Positions 43,579 to 56,259 of a DNA stretch of 64,000 nucleotides are shown here, one piece after another. The stretch is taken from assembly GCA_029876055.1 (NCBI GenBank), contig CM056880.1, forward strand, positions 1 to 64,000, read 5' to 3'. A program made the translations under genes and the position numbers. Below the pieces are notes generated by a model. That model was given only the letters and a program-made list of their open reading frames with translations, had not been told where the DNA came from and searched no databases. The first letter of the stretch is position 1. Each line of letters starts with the position of its first letter. The DNA is from Madurella fahalii (lineage: Eukaryota; Ascomycota; Sordariomycetes; Sordariales).

Positions 43579-44644
43579 ATGTGGCCTACTCCTAGAGTTG
43601 CTTTTCTCCTTCTCTGGGCGCACTCATTGCTCGTCAGCGGCTCTCCCGTCGGCGCGGACGGCGTTGAGGAGGCAGTGCTTGCGAAGCGTCAGTGTCCCGA
43701 GATTCATGTCTTTGGTGCCCGTGAGACTACAGTTCCTCCGGGATACGGCACGGCTGGCCAGGTGGTCAACTTGATCAGGGGTGCCTACCCAGGCGCCACC
43801 TCCGAGGCCATTAACTATCCGGCATGCGGCGGGCAGGCTAGCTGCGGCGGGGTGCAATACGGTGACTCTGCGAGGCAGGGTACTAGCGCCGTCGCATCGG
43901 CCGTCAACAGCTTTCACCAGCGGTGCCCTAATACCCAGATTGTATTAGTTGGGTACTCTCAGGTATCCCAGCATCTCTGTTTCTTCAGAAGTTGATAGCG
44001 GGACTAACCACCGCACAGGGCGGTCAAATCATGGATAATGCCGTGTGCGGAGGCCCCGATACTGGCTCTGGCATCACCACCACCACACCACCCATCTCAG
44101 CTAGCGCTCTGAACCAGGTCAAGGCCGTCATCCTGATGGGTTCACCTCGCTATGTTGCAGGTCTTTCTTACAACGTCGGAACCTGCTCAGCCCAAGGTGT
44201 AAGTTCCCGGGTTCCTGGCCACCTCTCCTGTCATTTGATGCGCAAACCGCTAAAACCAACACTTCCCAGTTCGCCGCCCGGCCACGTGGGTATGTCTGCG
44301 GCTCCAACTCGGCCAGTAAGATCCAGAACTACTGCGACAGTGTCGACCCTTACTGCTGCACTGGCAACGACCAGCAGGCACACCAGAACTATGGCAATAA
44401 GTACGGCCAGCAGGCACTCAACTTCGTCCGGAGCAGGCTTAGCCAGTCTGGCGGTGGCGGCACCAACCCTCCCGACACCACGACTCCTACCAACCCCGGC
44501 CCTACCAATGGCGGTGGTGACAATGGTGGCAACTGCGCAGCCCTTTGGGCCCAGTGCGGCGGCATGAACTGGAACGGCCCGACGTGCTGCAGCCAGGGAA
44601 CATGCAGGGCCGCGAACCAATGGTATTCGCAGTGTCTCAACTAA
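43579..44644 (+). CDS. axe1: Acetylxylan esterase, CE5 with C-terminal CBM1
   Basis: Three exons (43579-43962, 44019-44198, 44270-44644), with introns of 56 and 71 bp, give 312 residues. A signal peptide and a Kex2-like AKR site precede the mature start (QCPEIHVFGARETT). The CE5 alpha/beta hydrolase domain has nucleophile Ser127 in GYSQGG, Asp214 in DPYCC and His226 in QAHQNYG. A Gly/Pro/Thr linker (about 240-276) leads to a family 1 carbohydrate-binding module (CAALWAQCGG then GPTCCSQGTC). The enzyme removes acetyl groups from xylan and helps xylanases. The CBM1 binds cellulose. The first intron lies directly after the Gln codon next to the nucleophile. The cysteine-rich fold and CBM1 fit an AXE rather than a cutinase. 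Confidence 0.93.
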
Positions 44645-46642
44645 AAGGGGGAGTAATCAAGGGACATGGTGAGCATGAGGAAGTGATAAGCCAAGCGAGA
44701 GGTGTACGGAACGCAGCGGAGAATATTCGTGTACATACTAGCTTCGCTTTTCTGGCTCAAGTAAATACACTCCGGTACATACTTTATTATGACTGTGTCC
44801 ATAATGCACTGGTGTGAGATCCAGAGCACTGGATGCCTACGCTTCTAATTCCAACCATGAGAGCTGCGGTGGAGATTGGACTTACGAACTTCGGTCACCG
44901 AGGACTGAACAGCATCTTGGAGGGCGGCGGTTGTTTGTCATGGCCCCTTGTATTCTGCCCACTTCCTCATAGAGTTATCCGTGCCGCTACAGGGAGATAG
45001 TACACATTCAAGAATTGGGGTTGAATTACTAGCAGGTCTCGATAAGACGAGTCCACGCTCTCTGTGCGGCAAATTGTTCAACACTCCGCGCTTGTTCGGC
45101 ATGGGTCATAAGGCTTCCAAAGACGCCGTCCAAGTTGCTCATTCAAGGCTCTTGCTTCCCAGCAAGAAGCAGCGAGCAGCCTCTGCTATCCACAGACCCT
45201 CAAACGTCGTGCAGCAATAGTTGCTAATCCATCAAACACAGCTAACTGCAGCAAGATGTCCGAAGAAATACTCATAGTGCGCCTTACGGTGCGGGACTGA
45301 GACGAAAACTGGATGGATGTGGCCGGGCAAGCAAAACATGCTATGCAGTGCCACAAGCGGCCACCGTCTGAACATTCTGTGTTCTGTGCGCTGGCCTCTT
45401 CGAGAATTCCAGTCTTCGGGCTGGGATTTATCCCCATGGGCAATGAGTGGATACAGCTTGACCCGGCCCAGACTGCTACCCTCAGCTCAGCTGTAAAGAC
45501 TCGGAATTCGTCGGCAACGTTCGGGAAGCTCGGTTCCACCGCTATTCAGACCTTCCACCTGAAATCCGGCACAAAATACTCTTGGACTCGGTAAAGCCAG
45601 TGTCGTTCGCTGCCCAGGGGTGGAGGTCTCCGTTTGTTGCAAAAGCGGAACCGCAATTGCAGGGCAGCAATTGCACCTTAAGTGTCACACCGTTTATCCG
45701 CCCGTGAATTACGGTAGTGGGGAAGATTCGTCCCAGCTGTTGGCGCTCCTGGGATGATATCCCACTGTACCTCGTGAACTGCGAATCACCGTCTCTCGCA
45801 ATCTTGTATTTTGGACGGCCCCGCAAATAACGTTATTTCTTCCCAATCAATCTTTTCAAACGCCCTCCCCACTACAGCTTACGAGTAGAAGTTTACCGCG
45901 CTGGGCGACGCGCCGGATGGCATGCCGACACCGGGGACGTTAGATTTAAGGTATCGGGTTCGGGGTTCTTCGGTAGCACGGCCACATGGAGAATCCTCAG
46001 CAGGTTCCGATCGGTAAGCGTGGTGTGGCTGAGACAGATGGAGTGCTCGAGTGACTACCTCCACAGCAGCACGAGCCGGCACGTCATGAGGCTTCTGTAG
46101 GAGTATATTCTACACCTCGAGCACTTGGCCATCGCCCAAATGCAACCTGACGACTGCCTAACATATAGTCTAACCCGGACCGGTAACATCCGGTACGGCC
46201 CCGCCTATCAAGATCTCTATGAGACGCAACTGCTTGACTTTTTTGACGCCCTGGAGGTTGCGGGTGTGGATGGAGGACGTCCCTTCCCAAACCTCAAGAC
46301 ACTACGCCTTGTGAACATGGGCCAGTTCTTCTCTGATGTTTGTCCGCTAATTGAGCGGAATCGGCGTTGCAGTCTCTCCCGCTACCTGCCTGTTGACAAA
46401 GCAAAGCGGCCCACGCTTCGCCAAAAGAAACCATGGTGGACCGAGATGACGCCGTTAGATTGTTCTGAATCAACCATTTCCTTTGAACGACTTCTTTTAA
46501 GATCGAGTATTGTTTATGTGACATCTTCGAGACCTCAGCGTGGCAGAGACCAAAACATTTGGCAAGGCGGGAATTGGCTTGTCACCCGTCCCATTTCTCG
46601 ACATGCCGGAATCTTCAATTGAATGCTCAATCCAAGCCCTTT
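44645..46642. other. Gene-poor interval with an LRR/F-box-like fragment
   Basis: Around 46130-46360 a plus-strand frame reads LTYSLTRTGNIRYGPAYQDL and, further on, GGRPFPNLKTLRLVNMGQFF. This looks like a leucine-rich-repeat or F-box protein fragment without start or continuation. A 93-codon frame at 45313-45594 shows no motif. No intact gene is called. Confidence 0.45.
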
Positions 46643-46880
46643 GCTTTCCTTCCCTTTCCTTCCCTTTCCTTCCCTTTCCTTCCCTTTCCTTCCCTTTCCT
46701 TCCCTTTCCTTCCCTTTCCTTCCCTTTCCTTCCCTTTCCTTCCCTTTCCTTCCCTTTCCTTCCCTTTCCTTCCCTTTCCTTCCCTTTCCTTCCCTTTCCT
46801 TCCCTTTCCTTCCCTTTCCTTCCCTTTCCTTCCCTTTCCTTCCCTTTCCTTCCCTTTCCTTCCCTTTCCTTCCATTCCCT
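46643..46880. repeat. 10-bp polypyrimidine minisatellite, ~23 units
   Basis: Almost perfect tandem copies of TCCCTTTCCT, purely pyrimidine on the plus strand and purine on the minus strand. They keep all six frames open and give repetitive artefact proteins. The array ends with TCCATTCCCTTCGC. Long mirror-symmetric polypurine-polypyrimidine DNA of this type can form triplexes, and copy number is expected to vary between strains. Confidence 0.95.
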
Positions 46881-47725
46881 TCGCATGGCGCGCTAGCCGC
46901 CTGGTCCGCTCCACTGATTCCCGTGTTAGATGGGTCACCAAAGTTCACCGGACTACCGAGACCGTATCACCATATCCAGCTCTTTCAATCGCATGTTGGA
47001 GCCAAAAATGGTTGTCATAAACATGATTATATTAGCCGAGGCGAACCAAACTTTTACTATTAGTAGCGAGTTTAATAATTGCGCTGATTATGGACCCACC
47101 GCACTTCAGGTTTCGATCAAGGTCCTCGCCATGACTGGGTGCGCTCTGCATCCTGTAATCTGAATGAAGCCAGCCTACGTCGATGAATATTCTGGGGGGG
47201 ATAGATTTCTTTGGCCCTAATGGCGGCTGGCCAAAGGATTAACGCGTCTCCCAAGGCGGTCCGTGGAAAGGTGGAGATTCGAGGGTTGGCCGTGTCGTGT
47301 CCTACTACAGAATTCAGGCAGAAAGTTGTATGCCCAAAATGGAGCAGCAAGAACCCTTCCGGCTGCCGCCCAAACCCAATTCTTGTTCTTGAAAAGTGCG
47401 CTGACTGATGATGGAATGACCGATTTGTTTCAACCCAACTCTATTGAGCTGGCGAACGCCTGTCGTCGGAGTATTCTTTCTTTGTCTCGCTGTCTGCCCC
47501 CTGAGAAGCCGGTTTGGTGCGCCGTTTTCCGACTTTGAGGCGGACAGTCCGGCTGTTGTTTCAACTTTCAAGCGCCTGGTGGGGTATTTAAGTACCTGTA
47601 ATCACTACAATAAGCTGCCCCTTATTCCTCAGCTAGATTATGGTCTTGCAGCAACGAACAACTTAACTATTGATCATTTCTATAATCGCCATACTGTTAT
47701 CGGTCGGCTAAGGCACACGGTCGTG
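46881..47725. other. Upstream region of the APH-fold gene
   Basis: About 840 bp with no supported gene. The reading frame of the APH-fold gene is open back to 47444 but has no ATG before 47726, so 47444-47725 may be 5' UTR or an unrecognised 5' exon. Confidence 0.4.
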
Positions 47726-48856
47726 ATGTTGGCTAACACTCCCCCGTCGTCTGGTGATGTAACCGAGAAACACCGATACGACGAAGAAAGCGTCCGAAAC
47801 TTGATCGACAAGTTGAACGGCTCTTGTCTTCACATGGGCGAAGAGTACGAGGTTTCTTTGATTCATCAGGGCCCGAGTGGAAGCAGAGTATGGGCGGTTG
47901 GAGATGATCTCATTCTCAAAAGACTACCTCCAAAGCAGTCCCGAACAAACTCCTCTGCGATCGACGCACAGAAGTTGATTACCAGTCATCCGGATCTCCA
48001 TATACCGGTTCCTAAGGTGCTATATGCCGCCGTCCATGATGACGGTGGTGCGGACATTGTGATGAAACGCCTCGCCGGTGTTCCGCTAGCCACCATCTGG
48101 GACAGACTCTCCCGGTGGGACAAGTATTCCATCGCCAAAGAGGTGGGTGGTTTCGTTGCCGAGTGGCGTCGCATTTTACCTCCTGCCGACGGCGTGGGGT
48201 TTGTCCGTGGGCAAAGCCCTCCTGAGCTTCCACCACTCCTTCTCAGTACTGGGGTACCCGCGGTGTCGGGTAGCGGTTATACGGCAATATATGACCTGTT
48301 CTGTACGCGTCGCCCCGACGAAGATGACGTGGACGACTTAGAGCTGCTCATGGAATCAATGCCGGATTTTGGCACTTGTGTGTTTACTCATAATAACCTT
48401 TGTGTCGATAATATCCTGGTACGTAACAAAAGCGTGTCTGGAATTCTGGGCTTCAACCACGCCTGGTATTGGCCTGAGTGGTTCGAGATAGTCTCGCTTG
48501 AGACTTACGCCGGCCCTAACCAGAAGGTTGACCAGGAGTGGAAGGAGTTTCTTCTATTGCATATGCCTCATGAGCAAAATCCAACTCTGGTTACTTCATG
48601 GTACTCTTTTTGGAAACAGCTCCGACTGCCCAAGGAGCAGCGGGAGAAACCAGTGGTCGACATCTTGCGGAAGCTCCTCAAGTCCATGCAGATCGAAGAC
48701 ATAAAGTATGACTATATGTATGCTCAGGAGCATTTCCCAGACGAAGACATCGCCGACGAGAAGTACTATTCTGATGGACCTTGTGCCGAGGAGCACTCTT
48801 CGGACAAGATGAGTATTGACCAGGAAGTTCCGAACAAGATGGATACTGAGGAGTAG
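47726..48856 (+). CDS. APH-fold kinase-like protein lacking catalytic aspartates
   Basis: Single exon, 376 residues from the first ATG. It has the layout of fungal aminoglycoside-phosphotransferase-like (APH) proteins: a beta-strand lysine in LILKRL (Lys65), VPKVLYA, the IVMKRLAGVPLATIWDRL segment, and a catalytic-loop equivalent THNNLCVDNILV. The Brenner-type Asp is Asn224 here, and the metal-binding Asp of the usual IIDW motif is Gly242 (GILGFNHAWYWPEWFE). His222 and Asn229 remain. The tail is highly acidic (EEHSSDKMSIDQEV). The frame is fully open with no RIP stops, so this looks like a maintained pseudokinase rather than decay. Function unknown. Confidence 0.75.
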   Translation: MLANTPPSSGDVTEKHRYDEESVRNLIDKLNGSCLHMGEEYEVSLIHQGPSGSRVWAVGDDLILKRLPPKQSRTNSSAIDAQKLITSHPDLHIPVPKVLYAAVHDDGGADIVMKRLAGVPLATIWDRLSRWDKYSIAKEVGGFVAEWRRILPPADGVGFVRGQSPPELPPLLLSTGVPAVSGSGYTAIYDLFCTRRPDEDDVDDLELLMESMPDFGTCVFTHNNLCVDNILVRNKSVSGILGFNHAWYWPEWFEIVSLETYAGPNQKVDQEWKEFLLLHMPHEQNPTLVTSWYSFWKQLRLPKEQREKPVVDILRKLLKSMQIEDIKYDYMYAQEHFPDEDIADEKYYSDGPCAEEHSSDKMSIDQEVPNKMDTEE

Positions 48857-51800
48857 TCGCTGGAAGAAAGGGATTCAGAAACAGGCCATGGATGGATGGA
48901 AAATAGTGAACGGTTGCTGCTGAGTACTGCTGAAATAATCCCAAAATAATTACTCTCCAATATTATTGAACGTCTGTGCCACCTTATTTTGCTCTAATCA
49001 CTGTGATTCTAGTTTCAAGCATATCTTGGATAACCTTGCACTGTGGTCTTTTCAACGTCCCTTGAATATCTTTGAGTAGCTACGCTGCCGCTTTATTCCT
49101 TCTACAATGGGATATGCGACGTTAGATAGGCGGGCAAGAAGATGGTTGTTATATACATGATATACACGGGGGAGCAGAAAGCCGAAGCTACCACCTCCGA
49201 TTTAGTACAATACTAGTACGTACGTCTGTTGGTAGACTTCGAGCAGCACCACATCCGGTACGGAACCCCCGGCTGGAGGATAGCCCTGTATCTCGGGGGC
49301 ATGACAGCGGAGGGCAGTGTAGACGGGAGACCGGTGCACAGGGACGTACTTATCAAACAGCTGTCTCTACGACCGGAGGGCTACTGTAGGCATATCAAAC
49401 TAGCCTCTAGGCTCTAGAAATAGGGCATCGTCATTCAGGAACCGTCAACCGCTACTCAGGTTACCGTTGCCAAACTTAACGAGACCAACGGACCTTTTTT
49501 TGTGTGAGAGGAGCCGACGGCCATCCCACATTAAAGCCAAAGACAGCAGCGGAAATTCTACCTCGGAATTTACGGATTTTGGAACCACGCATGGTAAAAG
49601 ATGGAGAGTCGCCCGAAGGCAAAGACTTGGAACGACCATCCATATCTGACAGTACGAGAAGCCGGAGGCTGGACTGACCTCAAACCCTAACAAAAGAGCC
49701 AGAACAAAAGCAGGGCACTGATATAAGCCTAGTGATCAATTAGGGTTTTCCCCGTCAGCAACAATCTCGGTAGTCAAACTGATGGAGGATCTATCACGCC
49801 CAGGGCCAAACGAAATGATCCCCCCACAACCTGGCGAGATAAGTAGCCGTACATGCCTGAATCTGGCCAACCACGCTATCCATCACAATCAACAAACCCT
49901 TATCCGCCAACTTGTCTGGATACGTCGTCTGACGTTGAGTCATCCTACTCTACCTGGCTTTGGCTTTCTTGATGGATATCCAGTCTTTTGGTCGGGTTAT
50001 TTGCCAGTTAACAATTGGGCAACTAACTCCCCAATGGGAGGATTCCACGATGCGACCGTGTGACAGTGAGTGCAACGACAACGTTAGGAAAGCGGAACTC
50101 GGAGCGAGGCGGGGTCACGGCCTTGGGGCGGCAGGGCACAGCGAGTGCTGTAAATGGTTGACGATTGGGGCGAGCGCTTTTAACTTACAGCGAATAGGAT
50201 GATACTCTTTGCAAGTAGGCTGTATAAGGGCGGGGCGGGTGGGCGATTCGGGTAGGTCGCTTGCTGAAGGAATAGGTACCGTCGGACTCAACAATCACAA
50301 CACCACCCCTTAGTATGTAGTGACCATCCTACCAAGCTGTTCTCCTATAGACTCCTCTAAAAACAAGCATAATAGAGTACATCCGATGCTGTAGTCCGTA
50401 AAGAGGAGACTCTCAGATACGCCTGTTACTAGTTTCCCCGGTCGCTATCAGCTTGCATGCCTCGATCTGTTTTATACTGAGAATCTTCTAGATGAGAATA
50501 CACTGGTTATGCCCATCTCAGTTGCCCACTGTGCCCCCGAAAGATCTGTAAGGCGTTCTTGCCTTTGGCAATTGCCTTTTAGCCTTCAAGTTCTACTCTG
50601 TATCATATGGCACATCTGCTTTGGATACTACACCGATCAGCGCGTCTCGAGGCGCATTCCAAAGGGGTGGGTTAGCAGCTAAGGTCGACAGGGGAAAGAT
50701 TAGGACTTGCCGAAAATTTTATTTTGGGCGAGGTTTGCATGTACTCTTCACAAATCGGAGCCAAACCCATGAAAACAGCGAGAAGACATCTGGATCGAAC
50801 AGCTTACCCAATAAGGTTAGCGTCGTGTGCGTCAGACGGGAGAATGAACGCCGCGGGCATGCAGTTGACAATGGAAACCTGACAATCGAAGCCGGCAAAT
50901 CCGATCAGATGTTTGCGTGCTTCTCCAATTCCAAACCGGCAAAACATTGCAGTTACACGTAAGTATCCATGGCCATCTCCAATTGTCCATAATCGGATGG
51001 AAAAAGCCGAGCCTTGCGCAACGTTCTCGGGGGTTTGTTTGGGGGATCCGAGTTCCATCATTCATGTTTCTGGTGGGGCCAACCTCAGCCCTGTGACTCT
51101 TGGCCTACCACTTACGAGTGCACCTGGGCTGAGTTCCGACGACGTGCATCCCTCAAACCCCAACCCCTTTGGTGTTTAGAGCTTTGTGTCATCTAATGCC
51201 CGCATGTCCTGAATGCTGCGGTTTTCTACTTGTCTGTCGTGCTCGCCGAAGAAGGCCCTGCCGATGATAGGGTGGACGACGTGAAGCATCCGGTGGCTGC
51301 CCTTGTGTTCGCAACGGCGACGATGGCCTCGGAGAGAACCGCTGCGGCTGAGGCAGCGCCGCATCGGCTCCGTGGTTCCAGGGCCGTGTCCCCTGCAGAC
51401 GACATGGTGGGTGACAGTGATCAATCTGGATGGATCAACCGTATTCTTTGATAGCATAACTGTGTCTAACCGTATTTGACTACGGCCCTACGCAACGAAA
51501 TAGTATGCTCCCTTTTGGCATTTTCTTTGTCCACCTTCATTTGATCTCTTTTCTCTATTCTTTGTCCCTCCATTATCTCCACCTTTTTCTCTTGTTATCT
51601 GCATTACTTGCTTCCTTTCGGTCCTCCACTGCCCCAAGTAGGGTTTAGTTAAACCAGTCATAATATCCAGGCACACAGTCGGTTTATCCCACCAGGTGAA
51701 CGTGAAATTCTCTGCCCACCCCTGACAGCCTCCTGAACTTCTGTGATGCCAGTCGAGCCGCAAAGCTTAATCCGAGATTTGTTTTTGTCCTTTCTTCCCT

Positions 51801-51944
51801 TTACTCTTCCCCGCTCCATCCCATTACGACGAACCTTACTTTGCGCCTTGCGCCAGGTCTTTCTTCGTCCACACTTCCTGATTTTGCTGTCCAACTGTGA
51901 CATTGTAAGGGCCATCATCCGGACTATCCGGGCCATCTGCGACA
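48857..51944. other. 3-kb gene-poor interval
   Basis: No gene recognised. Short frames at 49229-49417 (a VDGRPVHRDVLIKQLSL segment), 49782-50063, 50621-50962 and 51230-51451 have some coding-like composition but no motif, start context or splice support. A relic or unknown gene cannot be excluded. The last few hundred bases are pyrimidine-rich and probably form the promoter of the CorA-like gene. Confidence 0.4.
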
Positions 51945-54929
51945 ATGCCGCAACACTCCCCATCCACTTGTCTTAGTGACAAACCCCATGACAGCCGTGT
52001 CTCTGACCCGGTGACGCACTACAACGGCTGCTTGCCTGCAAAGAAGCAAAGACGCTTTTACGAGAGCTTGCCGTTGGAAGCACAGCAACGCATCATGCGT
52101 GTCAACGAGAAGATCCTCAACTTACGGCGGCGTCTCGAGACCACCCAGTATGACTCGACAGCCGCCGCACGCCTTAGGGACTTCAAGCAGGCAATGTCTC
52201 AGTGGTCAATCGCCACCGGCCGATCGCACTCCTCTCACACACCCCACTCTGATTCCTGGCAATCACCAGATATGCCCGAGCTTGGAGGAGCCGAAGACCT
52301 TGTGAATAGCTCTATCAAGGCGCCAGTCATGGTCTTCAAGGACGGGCAACCATGCGATGTCCCAGGGCTTCCAAAGAGCTTCCCGGACCAGAAAGTCACC
52401 ATGGCCGATCTGCTCTCAGCAGACGAGACCAGAAACCCCATCATGCAGCCGACTGAGGACAATGTCATCCGTTACTTCCACCTACCAGCCAACAACATGG
52501 TATGGGTTGAGGAGGTCATTGCTCGCTATTACCACGAGAAGCGGCCAGAACCCGACGACCTGTTCCGCAAGTCAAAATCCCAAAGACCAGAAACGAAGAC
52601 TGAGATGCTACTTCGTCCCGAGTATTGGCAGGGCCAGCAGAATTTTGACGCTGACTCTGAAGTCCATGCTCGGCATATGCGGCCGTTTTGTTCCAGCATC
52701 TCTGTTGACCCTGTTTCTTCCGAGCCGAACCCCGGGAACGCCGTATTGTTTTTACCCTATCTACATTGGGAAACCGACCGCGGCAGGGCGAAGTGCGCTG
52801 ATATCGCAAAGGAAGTCGGCAAGCAAACCCTAAGTTCCATTTCCGAAGTCATCGACCAGGCGAAGCACCAGCTATCGCACTCCGAGACCCAAGATACAGT
52901 TGGCCCCGCATGGGCGTTGCACCAGTCCCATCTTCCTGCGCCCGACAATGTCGACAAGAGGAATGCTGTTGGGCAGGTGCTCCGTACCGCAGCTGCGCTT
53001 CTGGAGGCCATGGATTTACACACAGAGGAGCAGATCATGATGAAGTATTTACACGCGCACCCGCCCCTCCATCCTAGGAGAACATTGGATCAAGCATACT
53101 ATGGTGCTCTGCGAAGCACGTGTACCAGAGACAGGGACCAGGTGGTATATAGAGGCACCACCCCTCAAGCACACGATTGCATCGGCTTTGGCTCGTGCCC
53201 GCAGTGCAACGAAGATATTCGGAAGACTCCCCGTATAATCATGGTCGACCAGTTGTGGCTATGGATACTGGACTCTAGTGAGAGCCTTTTCGCCTCCTTC
53301 CTGATAGATCAATCTTGCGCTAACCCCCATCCAGAGACGGTTGTCACCAGCTTCCCACGGCGATGGGGCAGAAACAAGCCTGACCCTTCAGCCATCCACA
53401 AGAGCTTGCGGATGCGACTCAAGTATGTCCGACACGGCGAGATCACAACCGCCTACGACCTTGCCTTGATCATTGTGGACGAGGCCTCGCGGGTTTTCTT
53501 CGACCGGACCAAGACGAACCAGACACAGCCCAATCTCGTCGAGCTCTTCAACGCTGCCATCCGCGACCTGACGTACAAGCAAACCGCAGCCTTTGATCAG
53601 TTTCTAATCTATACGCACCTGGCCTCGCGTGACTACAAGCGTCAGCGATTCGTATCGTCGGATAATGCGAGCAATCAGTTGCTTAATATCAACCCTGAAG
53701 GAGAGCTCCTGAAAGAGGTCAAGGATATCATGGACGAGCTCAACATTATGTTACGCATAATGGAACAACAACAAGCGGTAATGGAGAGTTTCGTCAACAA
53801 CTGCATCCGCCAGGCGATGGCCCCACTTGCACATCCGAAGCGACCTGGCATGTCCCAGCCATCTGGGTCCTGGGATCTTGCTCCTAAGCCTCCATTCGAC
53901 GCCGCGAATCCCTACGACGATGGGCTCCGAGAGATGCGCCGCCAGAGCGCCAAGCGTACTCTCAGTAGGGCCGACAACCTCCTGCTAGACCTCGAAGAGC
54001 GAATATCCGAACTACGGGCCCTGCTCCAAAACGCCCAAAGCACCTCCGCGGCTGTTTGTCTATCCCTTCCTCCTCCCCCCTCCTCCTCTCCTCTAAGCCT
54101 TCTTAAGGATAGAAGCTAACGTTTGGCCCCTCGCCACCAACAGCTCAAGGACCTCCTTACCCTCAAGCAGCAACAAGCCGGCGTGATTGAAGCCCGCGAG
54201 GCCGTCAAACAGGCCCAGCTGACCCTCAAGCAGGGCCAGTCCATCATGATCTTCACCATCGTGACCATCGTCTTCCTCCCGCTGTCCTTCTGCGCGTCCC
54301 TTTTCGGCATGAACGCCATAGAGTTCAACGACGGGTTGCTGCCCCTCTCCACGGAGCTCAAGCTGATGTTCCCCATATCGGCCGGCATCATCCTCATCTC
54401 GTTCCTGTTCGCCTTTTCCCAGTCGGTGCTCACCAACAGCGCCGTTGCCCTCGCGCGGAGCGTGGTCAGCTTCGCCTGGAATACGGCCGTGACGTGGGTG
54501 CTCGTCAAGACGGGCCTCTATGTGGTGGGCCGGGAGATGTTGGTTAAAGCGAACCGGCTGAGGGATCGGGAAGGGAAGATTACGGGGGCGATGAAGGCCG
54601 AGGTGTTGAGGAGGGAAAAGAACCTGGAGAGGATGAGAGCTGCGGGACATGTTAGGGAGTTAGCAAAGTCGAGATCGGCTACAAGGGTTGGAATAAACCG
54701 GGAGGAAGATAATATCAGTGGGAGTGTTTTGAGCGGTGGCGGAGGCGTGGGAACACCGTATAGTGCGAGCTTGCCAGGCAGCCCGAGCCCCTTTCTTATG
54801 AGGGGTAATAATGGTTCCGGGCGGGGAAAGGGGATGACGGTCGGGCTTACAGAGGTCGATGTGGAATTGGGCGAACGGGTGTCGCGCAAGCCGAGCTCGC
54901 AGTTACACCTTGTCCCTGGGAGACACTGA
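51945..54929 (+). CDS. CorA-like Mg2+ transporter-family protein
   Basis: Two exons (51945-54053, 54144-54929), with a 90-bp intron (GTTTGT donor, AACAG acceptor), predict 964 residues. A long soluble N-terminal region (1-700), with FLPYLHWETD and MVDQLWLWILD motifs common to fungal CorA-like proteins, ends in helical segments. Two membrane helices follow: IMIFTIVTIVFLPLSFCASL ending in the GMN signature (residues 758-760), and LMFPISAGIILISFLFAF. The C-terminal tail is Gly/Ser-rich. CorA proteins form pentameric channels for Mg2+ or related cations. Many fungal members of this long type are of unproven transport function. The plasma membrane is the likely site. The frame is intact. Confidence 0.85.
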
Positions 54930-55493
54930 TGAATGATGCTTCGAGCATTGGAGGGTCGATACCGGCCGGCTTAGATCCGGCCTGCCGGCACCGGACCGGG
55001 GAACTCGGTAGGGACCAATCCTCGTCCTTACACCACGCCATATATACGGACCGGGGGCCTACTAAAGAAATTATCAATACATTCGGTGAAGAGAATAGGC
55101 TCTTTTTCCGATTATCTCAACTTACTTCACGTTATCTTTCTCAACTATAAGCGCGTTAAAACAGGAGTAATAACATAGTCAACGTGTCTTGTTGGGGGTC
55201 CTACTGTACGCATTTCCCTGGTATGCATGGTGCAAATCACTACTTGTAACACTCTCGCCACCTTCGTAGAGTTGGTACATCCGCTAAGCTAGACATTAGT
55301 GGTTCCTAGGAGAAGGCCTGGGCCATCCGAGACATTCAAGGCGACATTGTCATATCGTACACGCCCAATCTTAGCCCACACGCCGTTGTAAGAATATTAT
55401 CTCGTTGAATAATCTAGCAACCTAACAGCACTGATATGATGAGCCTAGTTCCCCTTGTTTTGGGCCGATCCTGTCATTTCCGATCCGGTGCCC
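54930..55493. other. Convergent intergenic region
   Basis: About 560 bp between the 3' ends of the CorA-like gene (plus) and the hemerythrin gene (minus). It contains imperfect palindromic GC-rich sequence near 54960-54990 (CCGGCCGGC...GCCGGCACCGG) that may fold, possibly in transcript ends. No gene seen. Confidence 0.45.
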
Positions 55494-56259
55494 TCAGTTC
55501 TCAGGAAACTTTCTAAACATATCCATCAGCTTATCAATCGGCGTTGTCATCAGACCTACGGCCGTCTCGTACGGTGGCCGGTCTGGGGCGGACGGGTGGC
55601 TACGCGTCGGCACAAAGTGTTTTGTCCGCGCAAAGCTCCGAGCAAGTGAGCCAGACATATCGGAGTCGATGGCTTTCTCGAGTGCCGGGAGGTCATCGTC
55701 CTCTTCCTCCTTGATATGCTGCGCCAGTGTCTCCCAGAGGCTGTCGATAGCTGCTTCAAAAGTTGCGTCTGACGGGGACATTTGCTGGAATTCGTACAGC
55801 TTCTCCTTGACCTAATTACACACTTGCGTTAGGAAACAGCGCAGAGGAAGGCGAAAATAAGCGACAGACCTGCTGATGCTCAGACCGGCCCTTCTCTGCC
55901 ATCTTCAAGCCGTCCGGAATATGCTTCTCGAAGGCAGGGTACACGACAATTTCTTCTGCAATGGAATGACGAGCTAACTCCCAGACGAACTGGTTCTGCC
56001 ACCGAATCTTTTCATCATCGCGCTGACTCTTCTTGATGTTGTTATAGAACTGCTCAAGCTCTCTGTGATCGTGCTTAATGCGTTCCGATACGCGGTCAGC
56101 CGCATCAGCTGCCATGGTTGGCGAGGTTTTGGAGACTCTGTTGGTGGTGGTGGTGCTTTGCGGACGGATCAAGGACACGAACAACGGGCGGCTGAATCCG
56201 TTGACAAGAGTTTGGCTCGTTAGCTTCGCAGTAAGTGCTCGAGTGCTCTGACGATACAT
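55494..56259 (-). CDS. Hemerythrin HHE domain protein, probably mitochondrial
   Basis: Two minus-strand exons (56259-55870, 55811-55494), with a 58-bp intron (GTCTGT donor, CTAAC branch site, ATTAG acceptor), encode 235 residues. The N-terminus (MYRQSTRALTAKLTSQTL, with Arg and Ser and no acids before residue 52) looks like a mitochondrial presequence. The HHE four-helix domain keeps the iron ligands: His63/65 in IKHDHRELE, His98 and Glu102 in RHSIAEE, His128 in SEHQQV, His162 and Glu166 in QHIKEEE. Such proteins bind a di-iron centre and handle oxygen, nitric oxide or iron. The exact role is unknown. A start at Met49 would give a form without presequence. Confidence 0.88.

Noticed and set aside
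46497..47063. Six long repetitive open frames (KGREGKER-like and FPSLSFPFLP-like proteins)
   Set aside because: They are created by the 10-bp polypyrimidine repeat, whose unit has no stop in any frame. No start context, domain or splice support.
51176..51457. Overlapping sense and antisense ORFs of about 80-90 codons
   Set aside because: Both strands are open by GC composition alone and neither shows a known motif.
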